From positions 2,046,001 to 2,110,000 of the forward strand of contig CM035313.1 of NCBI GenBank assembly GCA_002900995.3: a stretch of 64,000 nucleotides of DNA, given 5' to 3'. The notes under the pieces were generated by a model. The model was not told the DNA's origin and did not search any database. It worked only from the letters and a program-made list of their open reading frames with translations. This stretch comes from Ganoderma boninense. Taxonomy: Eukaryota; Basidiomycota; Agaricomycetes; Polyporales; Polyporaceae. Shown here in pieces: positions 44,734 through 57,437 of this stretch (its first letter is position 1; each line of letters starts with the position of its first letter). Both the position numbers and the translations under genes were made by a program.

Positions 44734-47700
44734 CGATGGGAACTTGTCCGCGCTTCGCGCGCTGCGTGCGAAAGAGGAGAGGGCGACGGCTCACACCGGG
44801 CCTTGTATCCTCCACAGGACCGAGTAGGACTACGGAACGAAGAGACGGAAGACGAGGGGGTGACGAACGCACTGCGCCTGTGATGCTGGAGCGGGAAGCG
44901 GTGGCTCTGGGGCGTAGGTGGGGTAGCGAGAGAGGGTGCGGGAGAGGAGAGGAGGAGGAGAGGGAGGGGGGAGGATTTATGATTAATGTGCCGGGCACTT
45001 GAGCGACCAGAGGTGGCGGAGGGTGGGTCGTGCAACCGGCTGGGGCGTGGCCAGACTGATGGGCGTGGATAGCAGGCGTCGGACGCCCTAAGGCAGTCAG
45101 GCGGAATACCGGGGAGATGTCCCTACAGGGCAAGGTCGTCGCTGAGTAACTTCGGACTTTAGACCGCGAGGGGGGCGTTTGTGCATTAACGGGAGGAACG
45201 TGACCCTGTCGGATGCGGGAGAAAGTCCTGGACGAAATCTCACGGGGGTTGGACGAAGAAGGAGTGGGGGCTCTGCCGCCGGCGTCCGACGGGGACGTGC
45301 GGTGAGTGCGAGGATGACTCGAGGTGTGCCGGGCGGTAGGGGTACGAGGCCGAGAGGTGAGTCCGACGTCGGTCCGGCGGGCGTGCCTTGCGAGGGGGGA
45401 GGGAAAAGCGTCAGAGGGGGATGAGGACGAGAAGTCGCTCATGGCCTCGTGGTTCGCGGGGTTCTGGTTAGGCTTGAAGGTTGATGGGCGAGAGGGCACG
45501 AGGGCAAGATGCGCATACAAGGTGAGATAATTGAGGCGTCAAGAGTATGTTGGTGGTTGGGGGCGTTGGGGAGTCGTCAGAGTCGTTGTCGAGTGAGATG
45601 GTGGGGGCCAGGAGGATTGTCGTGAGGATGTGGGCCAGATGTGGGCACTGGGCGGGAGGAAAGGAGGTGCAGACAGTCTCGGGCGAGTCCAAATACTGGG
45701 ATCGTTGACCAAAGCGAGATCCGTCACGCCCCACCCCGTTTCAGCCGTGTTTCACCACGCCGGGGCCCAGACCTCGGACCGCCTGCAGCCCTGTCACGTC
45801 ACGCCTCCACAGCCAATCATCCGCTTCACTCGAGCAAGCCTGCCCCGCACGCCAATCCTCGGCAACCCACAGTGACGCGACATTCCATTAAGCACCATTA
45901 AGCACCGTCCGCCGTCCCCAACTCACTCTCCTTGATCTCTTGAAGCTGAACTTCCTCTGGCTCGGGAACGGCACACGGCGCTGTGAGTCTGGTCTATTTT
46001 GTCCCTCGTTACGGCCATCCGTAACTCATCCACATGCGCGGTTCCAGTGAGCCTGTAGCGGAACTTGCCGCGGCGCAGACCGAGGACGACAGGCGCTGGC
46101 CGGAGGTTGGGCCACCGCCTTCCTCCGCCTTCGGAGGCCCAGACCGCACGGACACCAATCATCGGCGGCGGCGTCCGGTGTCGCGGTGAGGACGCCGATG
46201 CGGGTGAAACGTTATTGAAATGCCCACGGTCGTCCGCGCCGCAGCGAGTGACGACACGGCGGACAAAGGCGGACAAGGGGGCGACTGGCCAGGTCACGCC
46301 CGGGAGGGCCTTGTTCGGTGCCACCGCCGTCATCCCCTGCCTAGCTTTCGATATCAGTCTCCAGCTCTCCGATAAACCGCAACTGCTCATTTGACTCGCC
46401 TGCACAAGCTCCGTTTCTAGATCTCCATGTCTGACCCCAAAATATCCACAACTCCCTCCTAGGCTTCATCGCATCCTGTGCGCCTGACTCGGGGAACCAC
46501 TCAGCGGCCCTTCCATGACCTCAGGATATGCACCAACGGTGAGACAGAGTACTTGTGCTCCATACCCCATGCTATCCCGATGCCCCGTCCGGCAGCGCCG
46601 TGAGCGATTTACGCTACATGCACTCTTCAACATATGCATCTTTCATCCTCTCCCGCGGTGCGTCCTTACTCCGAGATACCAGCCGCCCCCTCCTTCCTAT
46701 CTCACCATATCATGCACTTGACTCTGCTGCCAGCTCCATCATGTGTGCTGCTATTCCCGTTAAAAGAGGAGCCCAAGTCGCTGCAAGGTAACCACGCCAT
46801 CTCTCTTTCTCCTCCCTATCCGTCTTGCGCGCGATTCTGCTTTGACCCGTCCTGTACAAGCACCCTCAATCTCCGACCTGGGCCCACATTACGGATCACA
46901 ATCAGGGCTCACTGTACCGAGACCCACCCATGACTCCGTCCTGTGATGCCCATTCGTCCAGGAGCGTGGCCTCCTGACTCAAGCACAGGTCCTACTTACC
47001 TGTTCCTGGAAGCCCTACTGCGACTTTTGCAGCCATCGAATACATTCGTCTCACTTCCTAAACGCGCATAGAGTTCAGCCTTCAAAGCATGTGTAGACGC
47101 TGCGGTAAGTTAACAACGCCCCGCGAGTGAGTTGCCGAGTACATCGTGCCTGCACGGAGTTACCATTCTCATCCATCTCTTAGGTGGCTGTTACGGCTCT
47201 CAACGACATTTGGATACCTTGTCAAAACCGTCCCACGATGCTTTTCCTCGTAACAGAGGTATCCAACACAAGCGAGCTCCATCATGTCTGATTTAGAACT
47301 TCATCCTAGCCGCAAACGGCCACAGGGTACTTAACCTATGTACGTCGCAAGGGCGTTGGATGGGTCCGCCAATGAACTCCCCTCGGCCAGAGTGGATAGC
47401 AACTGTCAAATGTATATAGACGTAAGTTCTCGCCGCCTTCAATTGAACGCTTGTATAGTATTTCCTTACCACGACTAAGGAGGATAGTCAGCAGTCCGTC
47501 AGCATTCGTGACGCGCTTTGGAGGGCAGGGGGTGCGCGCGGATAACGCGTTACGCGTTATGGTCAAATGGCTAAGAACAACGCCCCGCGTGGCGTGTCCG
47601 ACACGGTGGTGAGCGCATTCCGAGACTTTAGGGTGGTTCTTCCGTGCACGGCGCCCCATGGGCCATGGGAAGTTTACTGTCGTTCCGCGCACGCTCCGGT

Positions 47701-50700
47701 TGCTTGTATGACAGCTACGAGAGGCAATTCCGACCGTTCTGGCCACGGCGGGACGGATGTGGTGACCTTCCGATCTCAAGCATGCGCATGTCGATCGCGT
47801 GTACACGTACTTGGCGCTGATGTGTGCCCCGACTGCTTCGTTGACGATGGGCTGCGGCTATTGAATGTGGCCTGTTCACCTGGGTGACAGAGGAGCGATC
47901 AATTTGTCTAGGTATCCGTGGTCCCTTGTTCGCCGCGGAAACGGGCTGGTGTCGCATGTGACCTTCTATGCTTCCTTGACCTGGTCGCCCGGCACTTGCT
48001 ATGTCCCCTTACGTAGTAAGTAACCATGCGCATATAATCCCTCATCGCCGCAACTGATTTACTGTTTCGCGGGTGATTACGCGCTCTTCTTGACTTTTCG
48101 TTTTCTCAGCCTTGACAGGACGATTGCACATAAACCAGCGCAATTCCAAGGAAGGGCAATGAAATTTGATCGCCCCTTTCGAAGCCTCCCGGCGTCCAGA
48201 ATTCGAAGGGCAACATGTGGATCCTCATTCACCGCTCAGTCTCCGCGGTGTCCAACAAGTCCTTCGACCGCACCACCGCCTCGCCAAGGTAATTGGATGC
48301 CTATTTGAACACATTGCCTGCTATTCTGATCGTCGATTCGCTGCATAGGATGCGTCCTTCTTGGCATGTACGATTGTAGGCAGATCGCAGGGCCAGTAGA
48401 ATAGGTGGCAGACTGTGTTTGCACCAGAAGCCAACTGTCATGTTTGCGACTCTTGGCTCCGGGTGAGATGTGCCATCCCCAGCCACAGAAACGCCATGCG
48501 AAGCCACGAACACTCGCCTTGGCCGGCACTGCTGACTAGCATCGACTCGAGGCCGTCCCACGACAAGGTTGCCGCTGCTATCTATACATACCGAGAAGAC
48601 GCGTCTATCAACCAATGTGCTCCCTGCGATTCCGGGCCCCCTGCAGCCCGCTAAATGCACAGCTGGAGGCAAAGTTTGGGTGCCCTTGCAAGGATCTGGG
48701 GTACGTGTCGCTGAGCTTCAATGGTGCCTCGATGAATCCCTCGCCCGCTTCGACCATGTTCTCGAGTCTCAGGGATCAGGGATCGGTGTGCCACATCCGC
48801 TGACGGGCTAGAACTTCTCTTCTCACCCTGTGGTCACGATGTAGGCCGCCCAACGCCAGTGAAGTGGGTTGCTTGAACGTGCTCCAACTTCGCGCTCAAT
48901 GACACCTAGAAGGTGGAGCCGTCGAGCCCAGCACATTGCACCGTTGTTTACTGCGTCAACGTGCTGCGCATGGAGCAGTGAGGCACAATTCTTGATAACG
49001 CCGCATTCTCCGATGGCCTGCACCATGGTCTGGATCTGAAGAAAGCTGGTGGAGCGAGGCGTGCCACAGGTCAGAGGGCCATCCTTGGGAAAGCGCTGTT
49101 CCTGTAGAACGTCATCTGCTTTGGTGCACGTGCACGAAGCCTTGGGGAAGCACGGAAGTCAGTGATGCCACGGAACTGTTCAGCGACCGTCGGCGTGTTC
49201 TTGGGGGCTGGAGTACAACATCGGAGGTAAATACACGTCGTCCTTGTCGTGCGATCGTTTACGTGTTTACTGACGCACGCAGAACGCCAACGTTCCCGGA
49301 AATAACAGAACGCGTGCACATGACCGCGCCCCGCAGCATCACTTGATCCAGGGCACAAGAGCGACGCGCTCTGCGAGTTTCTAGTCCAGCGGTTTGTTGG
49401 GCGTGGAACGCTACAGCGTGTAGCACTGAGTACTTGCGCCCAGAGCCGGCCACACCGTGCGAGCCTTGCAGGCACACGGTGAGCGGTTTGTTGCCTCGTG
49501 TTCCTGCTACACTGTTACTCAATCCCCCGACAGGAATTTGGCGCGAGCGGCAGCGTGACGCCATGCCCATGGCATTGCATGCGAGTGCCCAGAGAGGTCA
49601 TAGGTCGAAACCTGAAGAGCGTGCTGTCAAGTGATGATGCTTCTCGTGTAGGAACTAAGGAAGGCGAGCTGGAGTGCGCTCGCGTGCGCATGGCACGATC
49701 AAGCTGTCGAGCTCTGCGCGACACACTGCCGCTGCCTGGGCGAGTCGCCTCGGTGGCGTTCCGATGCACCATGCCCCGTGTGCAGACCGGTTCGAGTCGA
49801 CTGGGCGACACTAGAGCTGAACTGCGGATCGTCCGCCGCGTGGCGTCATGTGTAGGCGAGAAGGTACGAGGCACCGTGACATTATATGCTGCATCGCTCT
49901 GTGATCATCCCCTCCGTAGGATCTGCAACATCCACCAACGCATTGCGCTCTGCAGTACATCCACAGGTGACTCTAACTCGTTCAATTCAATTGTATGATT
50001 CTTCATATCGATGTTCACCTTTATCTGCTGTGAAGAGTGCATGAAGTGTCTTCGCTAGCTGGCACAGTCATGTCACTTGACGAATATGCACGATAAATCG
50101 GTTCTAGAAGCCACGTCCTGTTTGCTGTTTCTTTTCTTGCACTACGTTGGTCAAGGATACTCCACTGTTATCATCGCTGCCACTGATCTCCAGCTGCAGC
50201 ATGTCTGCACCCGGTCTGCACGGCGGTCCATGACTGCCTCCCTCGGTCTCGATTTCGGCACGCATGGCTGGGCTTTGCCCGCTGCCTGCATGATCACGCC
50301 TGCATCTCCGATGGCCGCACCTTGGGATGGTGCATGTAAGCGGTCCAACTTCATTTTTTACAACGCGTAAAAGTTGATTTGTGGGGTTGTTTGCAGATCA
50401 TCGCCAGCTAGGGTGCCTGGGCCGGTGTCGCCAGTATGCAAATTTGAACCATTCGTAGCGCATCGGCGAACGATAGTGGCGGCCGACTCCACACTCTGAG
50501 CGCAGCCGCATTGCGGCCCTTTATTGACGAGGTAAAAGTCCCGAACACGTCCTTTTGAGCATGGGCGACCCACCGCGGTGGGTACAGATGCAACTTTAAT
50601 CGCATCGTAAGCATAAGGGAAAACTCTGAGCTTCGGATTGACGTCAGGCAAGTTTTTCGTTGCTGTTTGGCATTCAGTCGTGTCGCTGCACAATCATACA

Positions 50701-51747
50701 TCACATGTTGTTGAGCCTTGAGTATCAGCTACTAGGACGACGGAAATCAGCCCAATGCCTACAGCATGTGCACAATAGCCATTAATGGACAGCTACGGCT
50801 TTATCTTAGCTTCTATGCACGTCCACTGTCCTTGTTGTAGCTGGAACACTCGTGGTATATGCCTCCTTACATTGACAATTCCGTCTTTCTTACGTGGTCC
50901 CACCGTGATCCCAGGTTCCGATACGAGCTTAGCCGCTCTTTAGCCGCGCCCGCGGCTCGTTCGGACGACAAACGGTCAAACCGGGACCATCTCCCGACAC
51001 GCACTGATGCCGCGTGAACACAGAGGTGAATCATCGGCCATTCCGTGAAAATTTGCACCAACATTGCTAACGAGTACGTATACTCTCGGACTTTGTTCCA
51101 AGGAATGGAACGGAATCGACACAGCAGCCGACAACGAGCGTTGCCGTCGAACCAACATGCATCAGAATCCAAGTGCGGTCTCTCGTCCCGGTGTGCCCAA
51201 GGCATACCATGTCCTCGACGCATGGTTGCAATCGGGCCCGCTCGGCCAGAGCTAGGAAGCTTCTAGCGGAATTATGCCCACATCGTCCAATGCAACTCCA
51301 ATGCGCATGCATCCCGCGGTGACAAAACTAGGTCATGGGCGGGATCGACGGTCTCGTTTCCAGTGTTCCGCACCGACCCATTGATCGGCATGACCCGTAG
51401 CTTGGCAGCAATCCTTAAAGCTTCACGCACGTACAGTCTCATGCTCCGAAGACAATGTTTAATGTCTACTCGTTGAAACAGAACCTGGCTTGGTGGCGCA
51501 TGCATGCACGCCTGAAATGCATGTAGCTGACGATCAATGTGCAAAGCGTCGCCAATACGTACAAGGCTGCGCCGCCTTAGCTACGGGCGGAAACTAAGGC
51601 TCTGAATTAAATGGCGCCCCGACGGGCGGATCGGGTCCTCCCGTTACTCCCTGCTCTGCTACTTCCTCCCTTGCGTCGCTCCGGGAGACGAGCCGTTCCC
51701 CGGAAGATTGGTCGCACACCCCGTTTGTTTCCAAGGTCCGTTTACAC
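44734..51747. other. 7-kb gene-poor region
   Basis: The first kilobase (44.7-45.8 kb) is very GC- and purine-rich on the plus strand, probably the promoter and leader of the minus-strand gene ending at 42919. The direct repeat CATTAAGCAC lies twice near 45885-45905. From 46 to 51.7 kb I find no conserved protein, splice-linked frame, tRNA or transposase; frames of 80-166 codons on both strands (for example minus 47336-47806, plus 49498-49998) look random. It may be decayed repeat DNA, but no recognisable element remains. Confidence 0.5.
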
Positions 51748-51883
51748 TGGATGACTTTCCATAAGGATTTACGGACATCTAAACGGCCGTAAATCCTAAA
51801 CTCGTCCTATTCGCCGAAATGCCGAATCCGATACAGACTCCGCTCCTGAGACCGACGTCTGTAGATGCTACAAGCGCCCAAAA

Positions 51884-51915
51884 TCTGGAAGGGGGGGTCG
51901 ACCCCCCCTTCCAGA
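51884..51915. repeat. Perfect 32-bp palindrome inside the MITE-like element
   Basis: TCTGGAA, seven G, TCGA, seven C, TTCCAGA: every one of 16 base pairs matches with no loop. The central 18 bases are GGGGGGGTCGACCCCCCC. Such a sequence can extrude as a cruciform or pair between sister strands and is unlikely to be maintained by chance. Confidence 0.9.
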
Positions 51916-52072
51916 CCTAAACACGTCCGCAGATGCCTCGCTTAGAGCTCCCGACGACCTGAAAGGAAGGAGTTGGCCTTACAAATGATGGTGGCATTGA
52001 TGGCCTGCCTAATTGGGTGCTGATAAATTGATGGAGCTGCACGTGCATAAGTATAGACGCTCCACTCCCATC

Positions 52073-52093
52073 GGCGCTTAGCAGTTAAGCGCC
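52073..52093. repeat. Short hairpin inside the MITE-like element
   Basis: GGCGCTTA and TAAGCGCC flank a 5-nt loop (GCAGT). This is the third hairpin type in the 428-bp element. Confidence 0.7.
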
Positions 52094-52175
52094 AAAGATC
52101 TCCAAGTCAGTTGAAGCTCCGCTGATGGGTTTACGGCCGTTTAGAGGTCCGTAAATCCTTATGGAAAGTCATCCA

Positions 52176-52816
52176 CTTCGACGCAGGCCATACGGATAAT
52201 GTTGTACGTGATGGGTACGTATCTTTTCCCGCTGCTGATTAGCCTATAGAGTTCACGCCGCTCACAGGGATACGACGTGCTGCCCAAGAAGCGACAGCAA
52301 CACGGAACCATGGCCCGGATGATGCGCAACGTACCATACAAGGCGTGCTTTACCCACGATAAAGCCATGTCAACCAGGTACCAAGCCATCAGGCCAGCGG
52401 TCCACATGCCTGCTTGCCTTGAAGGTCTTCGAACACTGCGTTTCGGGAGCTTGTGGCCAGTCTGAATGTATTTTCCACAATGCAGATGCATTCAATTCCT
52501 CGCAACCGGTCCGGCGGCCCATTCGTGTCGGCCTTGTGCATTGACGGCCTCTGTCCGAGTAAGCCGATGATGGTCAGTGGAGAAACCTACAGAACGATTT
52601 GTGAGCGAGAAGTGCCGAATGGCCTTCAAGCAGCAGACGTGCTCACAGATGATCAGTACTTCATGCCGATGGCACGAGCTGCTAAGCTCGATTACCATGG
52701 CTATATGATCGCACATCAGACCTGAGCTGCATATGACGGGAAAACCGTTTATATGCGGCAGCGCATACTTGCAAGCGACTGGACCATAAATAAACGCACG
52801 GACGCCACGTACACGT
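52176..52816. other. Region after the MITE-like element
   Basis: About 640 bp up to the stop codon of the Use1 gene. Frames 52159-52491 (-) and 52453-52725 (+) have no family match. The last part is likely the 3' UTR of the Use1 gene. Confidence 0.5.
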
Positions 52817-53902
52817 CTATGTGATACGTATGACGAGGAAGGTCATGATGAAACCGATCAACACGACCACTAGGCTGAGGATCGTAATCCACGTTGTCCC
52901 CCAGCTCTTTGAATGGTGGTCTCGCAGCCGGACACGCTCCTTGGACATCACATCATGGTTGCGCTCCAGTTTCTCCTGCGTCTCCTGCACGACCGCTTTG
53001 TCCTTCTCCAGCGCGCTGGCAAAGTGCACTGCGTTTCGCTTCAGCTGGGTTGCCATCTGGGCCAGCTGTGCAGAAAGCTCCTCCTGCAGAGCTGCAGAGT
53101 TCTGCATGAAAGCCGGAGTGGCCTGTGTTCCGGACGTCTGTGCTGCGGCTGGGAGCGAAGGGGGCAGGAGAGCTTCGGAGGGATTGATAGGGCCCCGTGT
53201 GAGAACATGGGAGTCGGAAGGAGTGAGAAGCAGCTCGTGGGCGGGGTCCTCAACGGGAAGCAAGGTCGCCGCGGGGTCTGATGAGCTAGGTTTGGACTCC
53301 GGTAGAGACTCTTCCACGGAGCTGAGAATGTCTGCGGGGATGGGTGGCGGTAAAGTGGGCAGCATAGGCGGCGGCCTGGAAATTGTGGGTCCAACTCGCT
53401 GATGTGCATATACCGCCGGTGAGGTGTGGGTCAATGCAGGAGACGGACGACGGTCGGTACCTTGTCCACGTCCGAGACCAGTTGCTCGAGACGATCTAGG
53501 GTTCTTCTAAACTCGTCATACCGTCGTGGCGCAGAGCTGGGCGACAGCTTAGCAGTGAGCGAACTAAGATAGACACCCGAAAGGAGAGCAGAAGAGATGA
53601 AGTGTGGGGTTGAGAACAAAGGCGCGGTACACTCACGAGTCTGAAGCGTCATCGCTACATTCTACATTCTGCAAGAGCTTACGGGCATGTTTCACTTTCT
53701 AGAGCAATCAGAATGTTGATGTGTGCAATGAAATGTCCCGGATAGTTCGGCATACCTGGAGAGCACCCCTGGTGCGGATCCATGCAGGAGTAGGGGACCC
53801 GGGCACATTGTCCGTCCAGGTCTCGTCTGTGACGGTCTTCTCCAGTCTGCGCACCAGGCGCGCAAGGTTGACACGATCGTGGAGAGCCTGTTCTGTGGGC
53901 AT
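52817..53902 (-). CDS. USE1: Use1-type SNARE (ER-Golgi retrograde fusion)
   Basis: ER Q-SNARE that works with Sec20, Ufe1 and Sec22 in fusion of COPI vesicles returning from the Golgi. Exons on the minus strand: 53902-53756, 53698-53637, 53563-53461, 53398-52817; phases close to 297 aa. The N-terminus (NLARLVRRLEKTVTDETW) resembles the start of animal and yeast Use1. The middle is Pro/Ser-rich. The C-terminal SNARE-like helix runs from about ALQEELSAQLAQMATQLKRN to QEKLERNHDVMS, followed by a single tail anchor (TWITILSLVVVLIGFIMTFL) five residues from the end. Similarity is clearest at the C-terminus and in the tail-anchored plan, as usual for this fast-evolving family. It shares a 331-bp divergent promoter with the Sqs1 gene. 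Confidence 0.85.
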
Positions 53903-54233
53903 TGTGGGTTCTGGAAGACAAGGGAGAGACAGGCGAGAAGGAAGAAGGGCGAAGGTTGGTAGCGGGTGCCAGGAGCCTGAGCGTGGCTGCCGCAGCACAA
54001 GCGTGCCGGGCGCCTGTGTGCAGAGGGAGCAAAGTTTGAATTTGTGCAGTTCAAGCGTCGATGCCGCAGGGACTCCTCCCAGTCCTAGACTTCCTCGACC
54101 GCCTCTCATTTGTTCTTTCTTTTGCTCTGGTAGTCCTGCTCTAGCCTCTCTGGAAGCTGAAACGTCTCCTGTCCCGTGCTTGTTCATCTGTATCGATATC
54201 TCACGCAATCGCATCATCTTGTATTCCTAAACT
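53903..54233. promoter_or_regulatory. Divergent promoter between USE1 and SQS1
   Basis: 331 bp between start codons facing away from each other. C/T-rich stretches lie just before each start. No TATA box is evident. Confidence 0.55.
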
Positions 54234-57200
54234 ATGGCTAGAGGTCACAAGAATCGTGGTCGTGGAGGCTTTCGTGGGCCATTTGATGGAAGCCCTAGAG
54301 GTCGAGGCCGAGGCCGAGGGGCAAGTAGAGGAGGGTATACCCGTGGTCGAGGCCGGGGCAGCCCAGCGTACCATGTGGACGACGACTTTGTGATCCAGCA
54401 ATGGCCAAGCAGTACGTTCCCCGTCGGTGATTCCTACACTCCAGCTGACTCACGCTTTGCTCCAAGACGAACCACCAGCCACACCTCCTCCTCGCGGTCG
54501 AGGAAATTGGCTTCCTCGCGGGAACGGGACACCGCGAGGAAATGGAACTCGAGGAAACTGGACTCCTCGAGGACGCGGGCGAGGACGAGGCGCATCTCCC
54601 CTGCCATACAATATTTATAACAACTCTCGTAGGGGATTAGGGTCCCCGAACGAGAATGCCCGAGGGAGAGGCGGTCGCGCAGACAACTTTCCCCCTTTTG
54701 GCCGTGGCCGTAACTTGCCTGGGAAGCTTAGAGCAGGAGCACCTCTGTCTAGCTTGTTCTACGAGGATAGGCCTCTTCTCAAGCCTATTCAATTTGTCCG
54801 TTCCGTTTACACTGCGACCCTTTTCGAGAAAGAGGACGAGATTTTCTTACCCGTGGTGGAGCCCACCGGTAAGCGTTCTCAAGGTTGGTAAACCCATATG
54901 ACCTGCATTGATTATATTGCCTCGTAGTCGACGGAAACGAGCAAAGTCATGTCCCGACTGCGAATGCTGTCTTACGCGTATTCAGTCAATCCGAGCAAGC
55001 CAATGCTTTTGGTGGAGAGGACGAGCAATTGGAAGAAATTGACTTCGCGGATATCGGAGAGCTACAGGCAAAGGTCGACGCAGCGGCCACAAAGTCTATC
55101 CCTCCAATGCTTCAGGCGGTGACTAAGCCAGAGTTCGCGAGCTTCTTCGAGGACACCACGCCTGCGACGGTGGGGGTGATTTCGTCAGCGGACCGTATCC
55201 AGGTGAACGCGTTAGACGGGGCTCTCGGGGCCGCAGCCATGGACGATGACGAAGAAGAAATCATCGTCTACGTCGCACCTCACCCACGGACCGCAAAGTC
55301 TACCTCTCAAGGCGTCTCTTCTCCTCCCACACATGTTCCCCTTCATAGTGCTCAGGATGTCGAGGTTGTCTCTGCAGCCTCCCTCGCTAGTGCGCCCACG
55401 ACGTCAGTTTGTGAGCCCCTGGTTGCCGAACCCAGCTCCTCGCAGAAGCCGTTCTCCCTTGAGCTGGGTACTCTGTACCCCGAACATAATTTACCGTCAA
55501 AGCAGGTCGTACCACCATCCCCAGATGCCTCCGAGCTCCCCGCCCCTCCTGCGTTCGATTCAGTGTCTTTCTCGTTCGGCAAGGCCACCCCGGCCACCAA
55601 GAAGACAGCGCGTCGCCTGCACCCTGCGAACACCCCTCGTGCGCTGCTGAAGCGGTCCCGCCAACCTCGGCGGAGATCTCTCCGGGGCTCCGGGTTCGGG
55701 TTCGGGTCGTACGGCGCTGCACACGAAGAGGCAATGCTCCGCGAGGTCGACCCGCGCCGTGATGAGCAGCGGCATGGCGACTCGGACCTAGAATGGGGTA
55801 CAGACGAGGGCGAGGATGGCGTGGATGCGCTCTCTGCGGATATGGGTGGGATGGAGCTCGACGACGATATCGACCTCTCTGCGATGAAGAGGTTCGTACA
55901 CAGTATGAGCGCGGAGGGTTCAAGGCATGTTACCATGGACGACGTTGCAGACGTCGCGAGGATGAAGGAGGAGGACGAGGAGGAGGACACGCGGGGTCCG
56001 GAGTCTGCTAGCAGCGAAAGTGAGGACGAGGACGACAATGAGAATGCAGGAAACGAACAGGCTCCCCGCAATTTGGTGAGAAATCTTGGACTAGGACACG
56101 AGGAGAGCGACGACGACGACGACGAAGAGTCCGAGGCCGTCATGAACGCTGAGCAGTTGCTCATCGCCGAGCCCGGAGGGGTCGTTCGAGGTGAAGCTGG
56201 AGATGGAGACGAAGACGATGATGAAGATGATGAAGATGAGGAGGATGGCGAAGACGAAGACGATAGTGAGGATGACGAGGACGAGGCCACGCCTAAGCGA
56301 TCTTTCCAAGCACGCCTCGAGCGGATGCGTGCAAGTACCCGGAAGGAGAAGGGAAAGGGAAAAGCTACAGAAGATTCCAGTGATGAAGCCATGTCGATTC
56401 AAGTCGTTTGGGAAGATGGAGAAGATGAATGGCTGGGTATTGATGTGCGTTCGTTGTGGTCTCCACGTCCAGTTGGGCTCATGATCGCGCAGGATATATT
56501 GGCGGAGAATTCACATATCCTTGCCACTGGCAACAGAAAAGCGAGGAAGTATATGTTCAAGGCCATACAAAACGGTGACTTTGCAGACACGTCCTTCGAC
56601 ACGACACAGCCTGCCAGTATGTCCATTCCGACTCCGTCGAAGCATACACTCACCTCGATCAATTTGCCCCAGAACGTCGCAAGGACAAGGGAGACGATCT
56701 CCCTCCCGAGCTCTGCGAGCAGTGGGAGAAGGATCGCCAGAAGAAGGCAGAGAACAAGAAGAAGCGCGCTCTAGAACGCATGAAGCTTGCGGCGGACCCC
56801 CTAGCTACGCATCAAGGTGGCAAGAAGGGCCGTAAGGCCATGCTAGCCGCTGCCCGCACTACAGAGGACCTCCCGAACCGCATTGTGGACTTTGTCACGC
56901 TCGAGCAACAGATCCGGCGGTTCCTGGCCAACATCGAGGGCGGCAACACCATGGCCCTCCCTGCGTGCGACAAGGAGACCAGGAAACGCATTCACGACCT
57001 CGCGGACGCGTTCAACCTAAAGAGTCAGAGCAAGGGGAAAGGCGATGCACGATACACAACGCTCATCAAGACGTCGAGGAGCGGTCTAGGCATCAGAGAG
57101 GGCAAGGTTCGCGCGATCTTGAAGAAGACGACGAATGGGACCTGGGACGCGCCGAGAAATGGGGACTGGAGGGGGAAAGCGAATCTGGCCAAGCATCGCG

Positions 57201-57437
57201 AGGGAGAGGAGGTTGGCAAGGTACGTCGCTCCGACACCATCGGCGGGCGCGAAAGCTAATCATCGAGGCGCTTGTATGTAGGGTGCTGCGAAGATCGACG
57301 GCTCGAACGTGGGTTTCAAGATGCTGGCCGCCATGGGTTGGTCCGATGGGGATCGCATCGGCCTTTCTGGCGGCCTGGATGCGCCGCTGACTGCCATCAT
57401 GAAGAAGACGAAGCTGGGCTTGGGGGCGACTATGTGA
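54234..57437 (+). CDS. SQS1: R3H and G-patch protein of the Sqs1 (Pfa1) family
   Basis: G-patch activator of the DEAH helicase Prp43 in ribosome biogenesis and spliceosome disassembly. Exons 54234-54411, 54467-54868, 54928-56616, 56673-57220, 57282-57437; phases close to 990 aa. The N-terminal 120 residues are RG/RGG-rich (MARGHKNRGRGGFRGPF), an RNA-binding type. Then come a conserved PLSSLFYEDRPLLKPIQFV block, a Ser/Pro-rich part, a long Asp/Glu tract (about residues 530-680), a block around VWEDGEDEWLG and DFADTSFD, a basic Lys/Arg helix (RRKDKGDDLPPELCEQWEKD), an R3H domain (about 845-905, with RKRIHDLADAFNLKSQS) and a C-terminal G-patch (VGFKMLAAMGWSDGDRIG). The last intron lies between the R3H region and the G-patch. 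Confidence 0.92.

Larger units (their letters stand above)
51748..52175. mobile_element. MITE-like non-autonomous DNA element with 46-bp terminal inverted repeats
   Basis: Left end 51748-51793 and right end 52130-52175 are inverted copies differing at one of 46 positions (ACATC against ACCTC on the same strand sense); both ends begin TGGATGACTTTCCATAAGG. The element is 428 bp and encodes no protein. Each end also contains its own hairpin (GGATTTACGG with CCGTAAATCC, 51765-51774 with 51787-51796 on the left). Inside are a 32-bp perfect palindrome (51884-51915) and a smaller hairpin (52073-52093). I see no convincing target-site duplication, so the superfamily is open; no transposase is in the window. 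Confidence 0.8.

Noticed and set aside
44714..45520. 268-codon minus-strand frame upstream of the Ser/Pro-rich gene
   Set aside because: Composition is that of a GC-rich, low-complexity leader, and the strong donor near its end does not lead in phase into the downstream protein.
46000..51700. Decayed retrotransposon or transposase
   Set aside because: Suspected because the region is gene-poor, but no reverse-transcriptase, integrase or transposase motif was found in any frame.
51741..52183. Target-site duplication around the MITE-like element
   Set aside because: Flanks TTTACAC and CTTCGACG share no convincing repeat, so no duplication is claimed.
55352..56392. 346-codon Ser-rich frame antisense to the Sqs1 gene
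   Set aside because: It is the mirror of the Asp/Glu tract; GAC/GAG runs read backwards give Ser/Leu.
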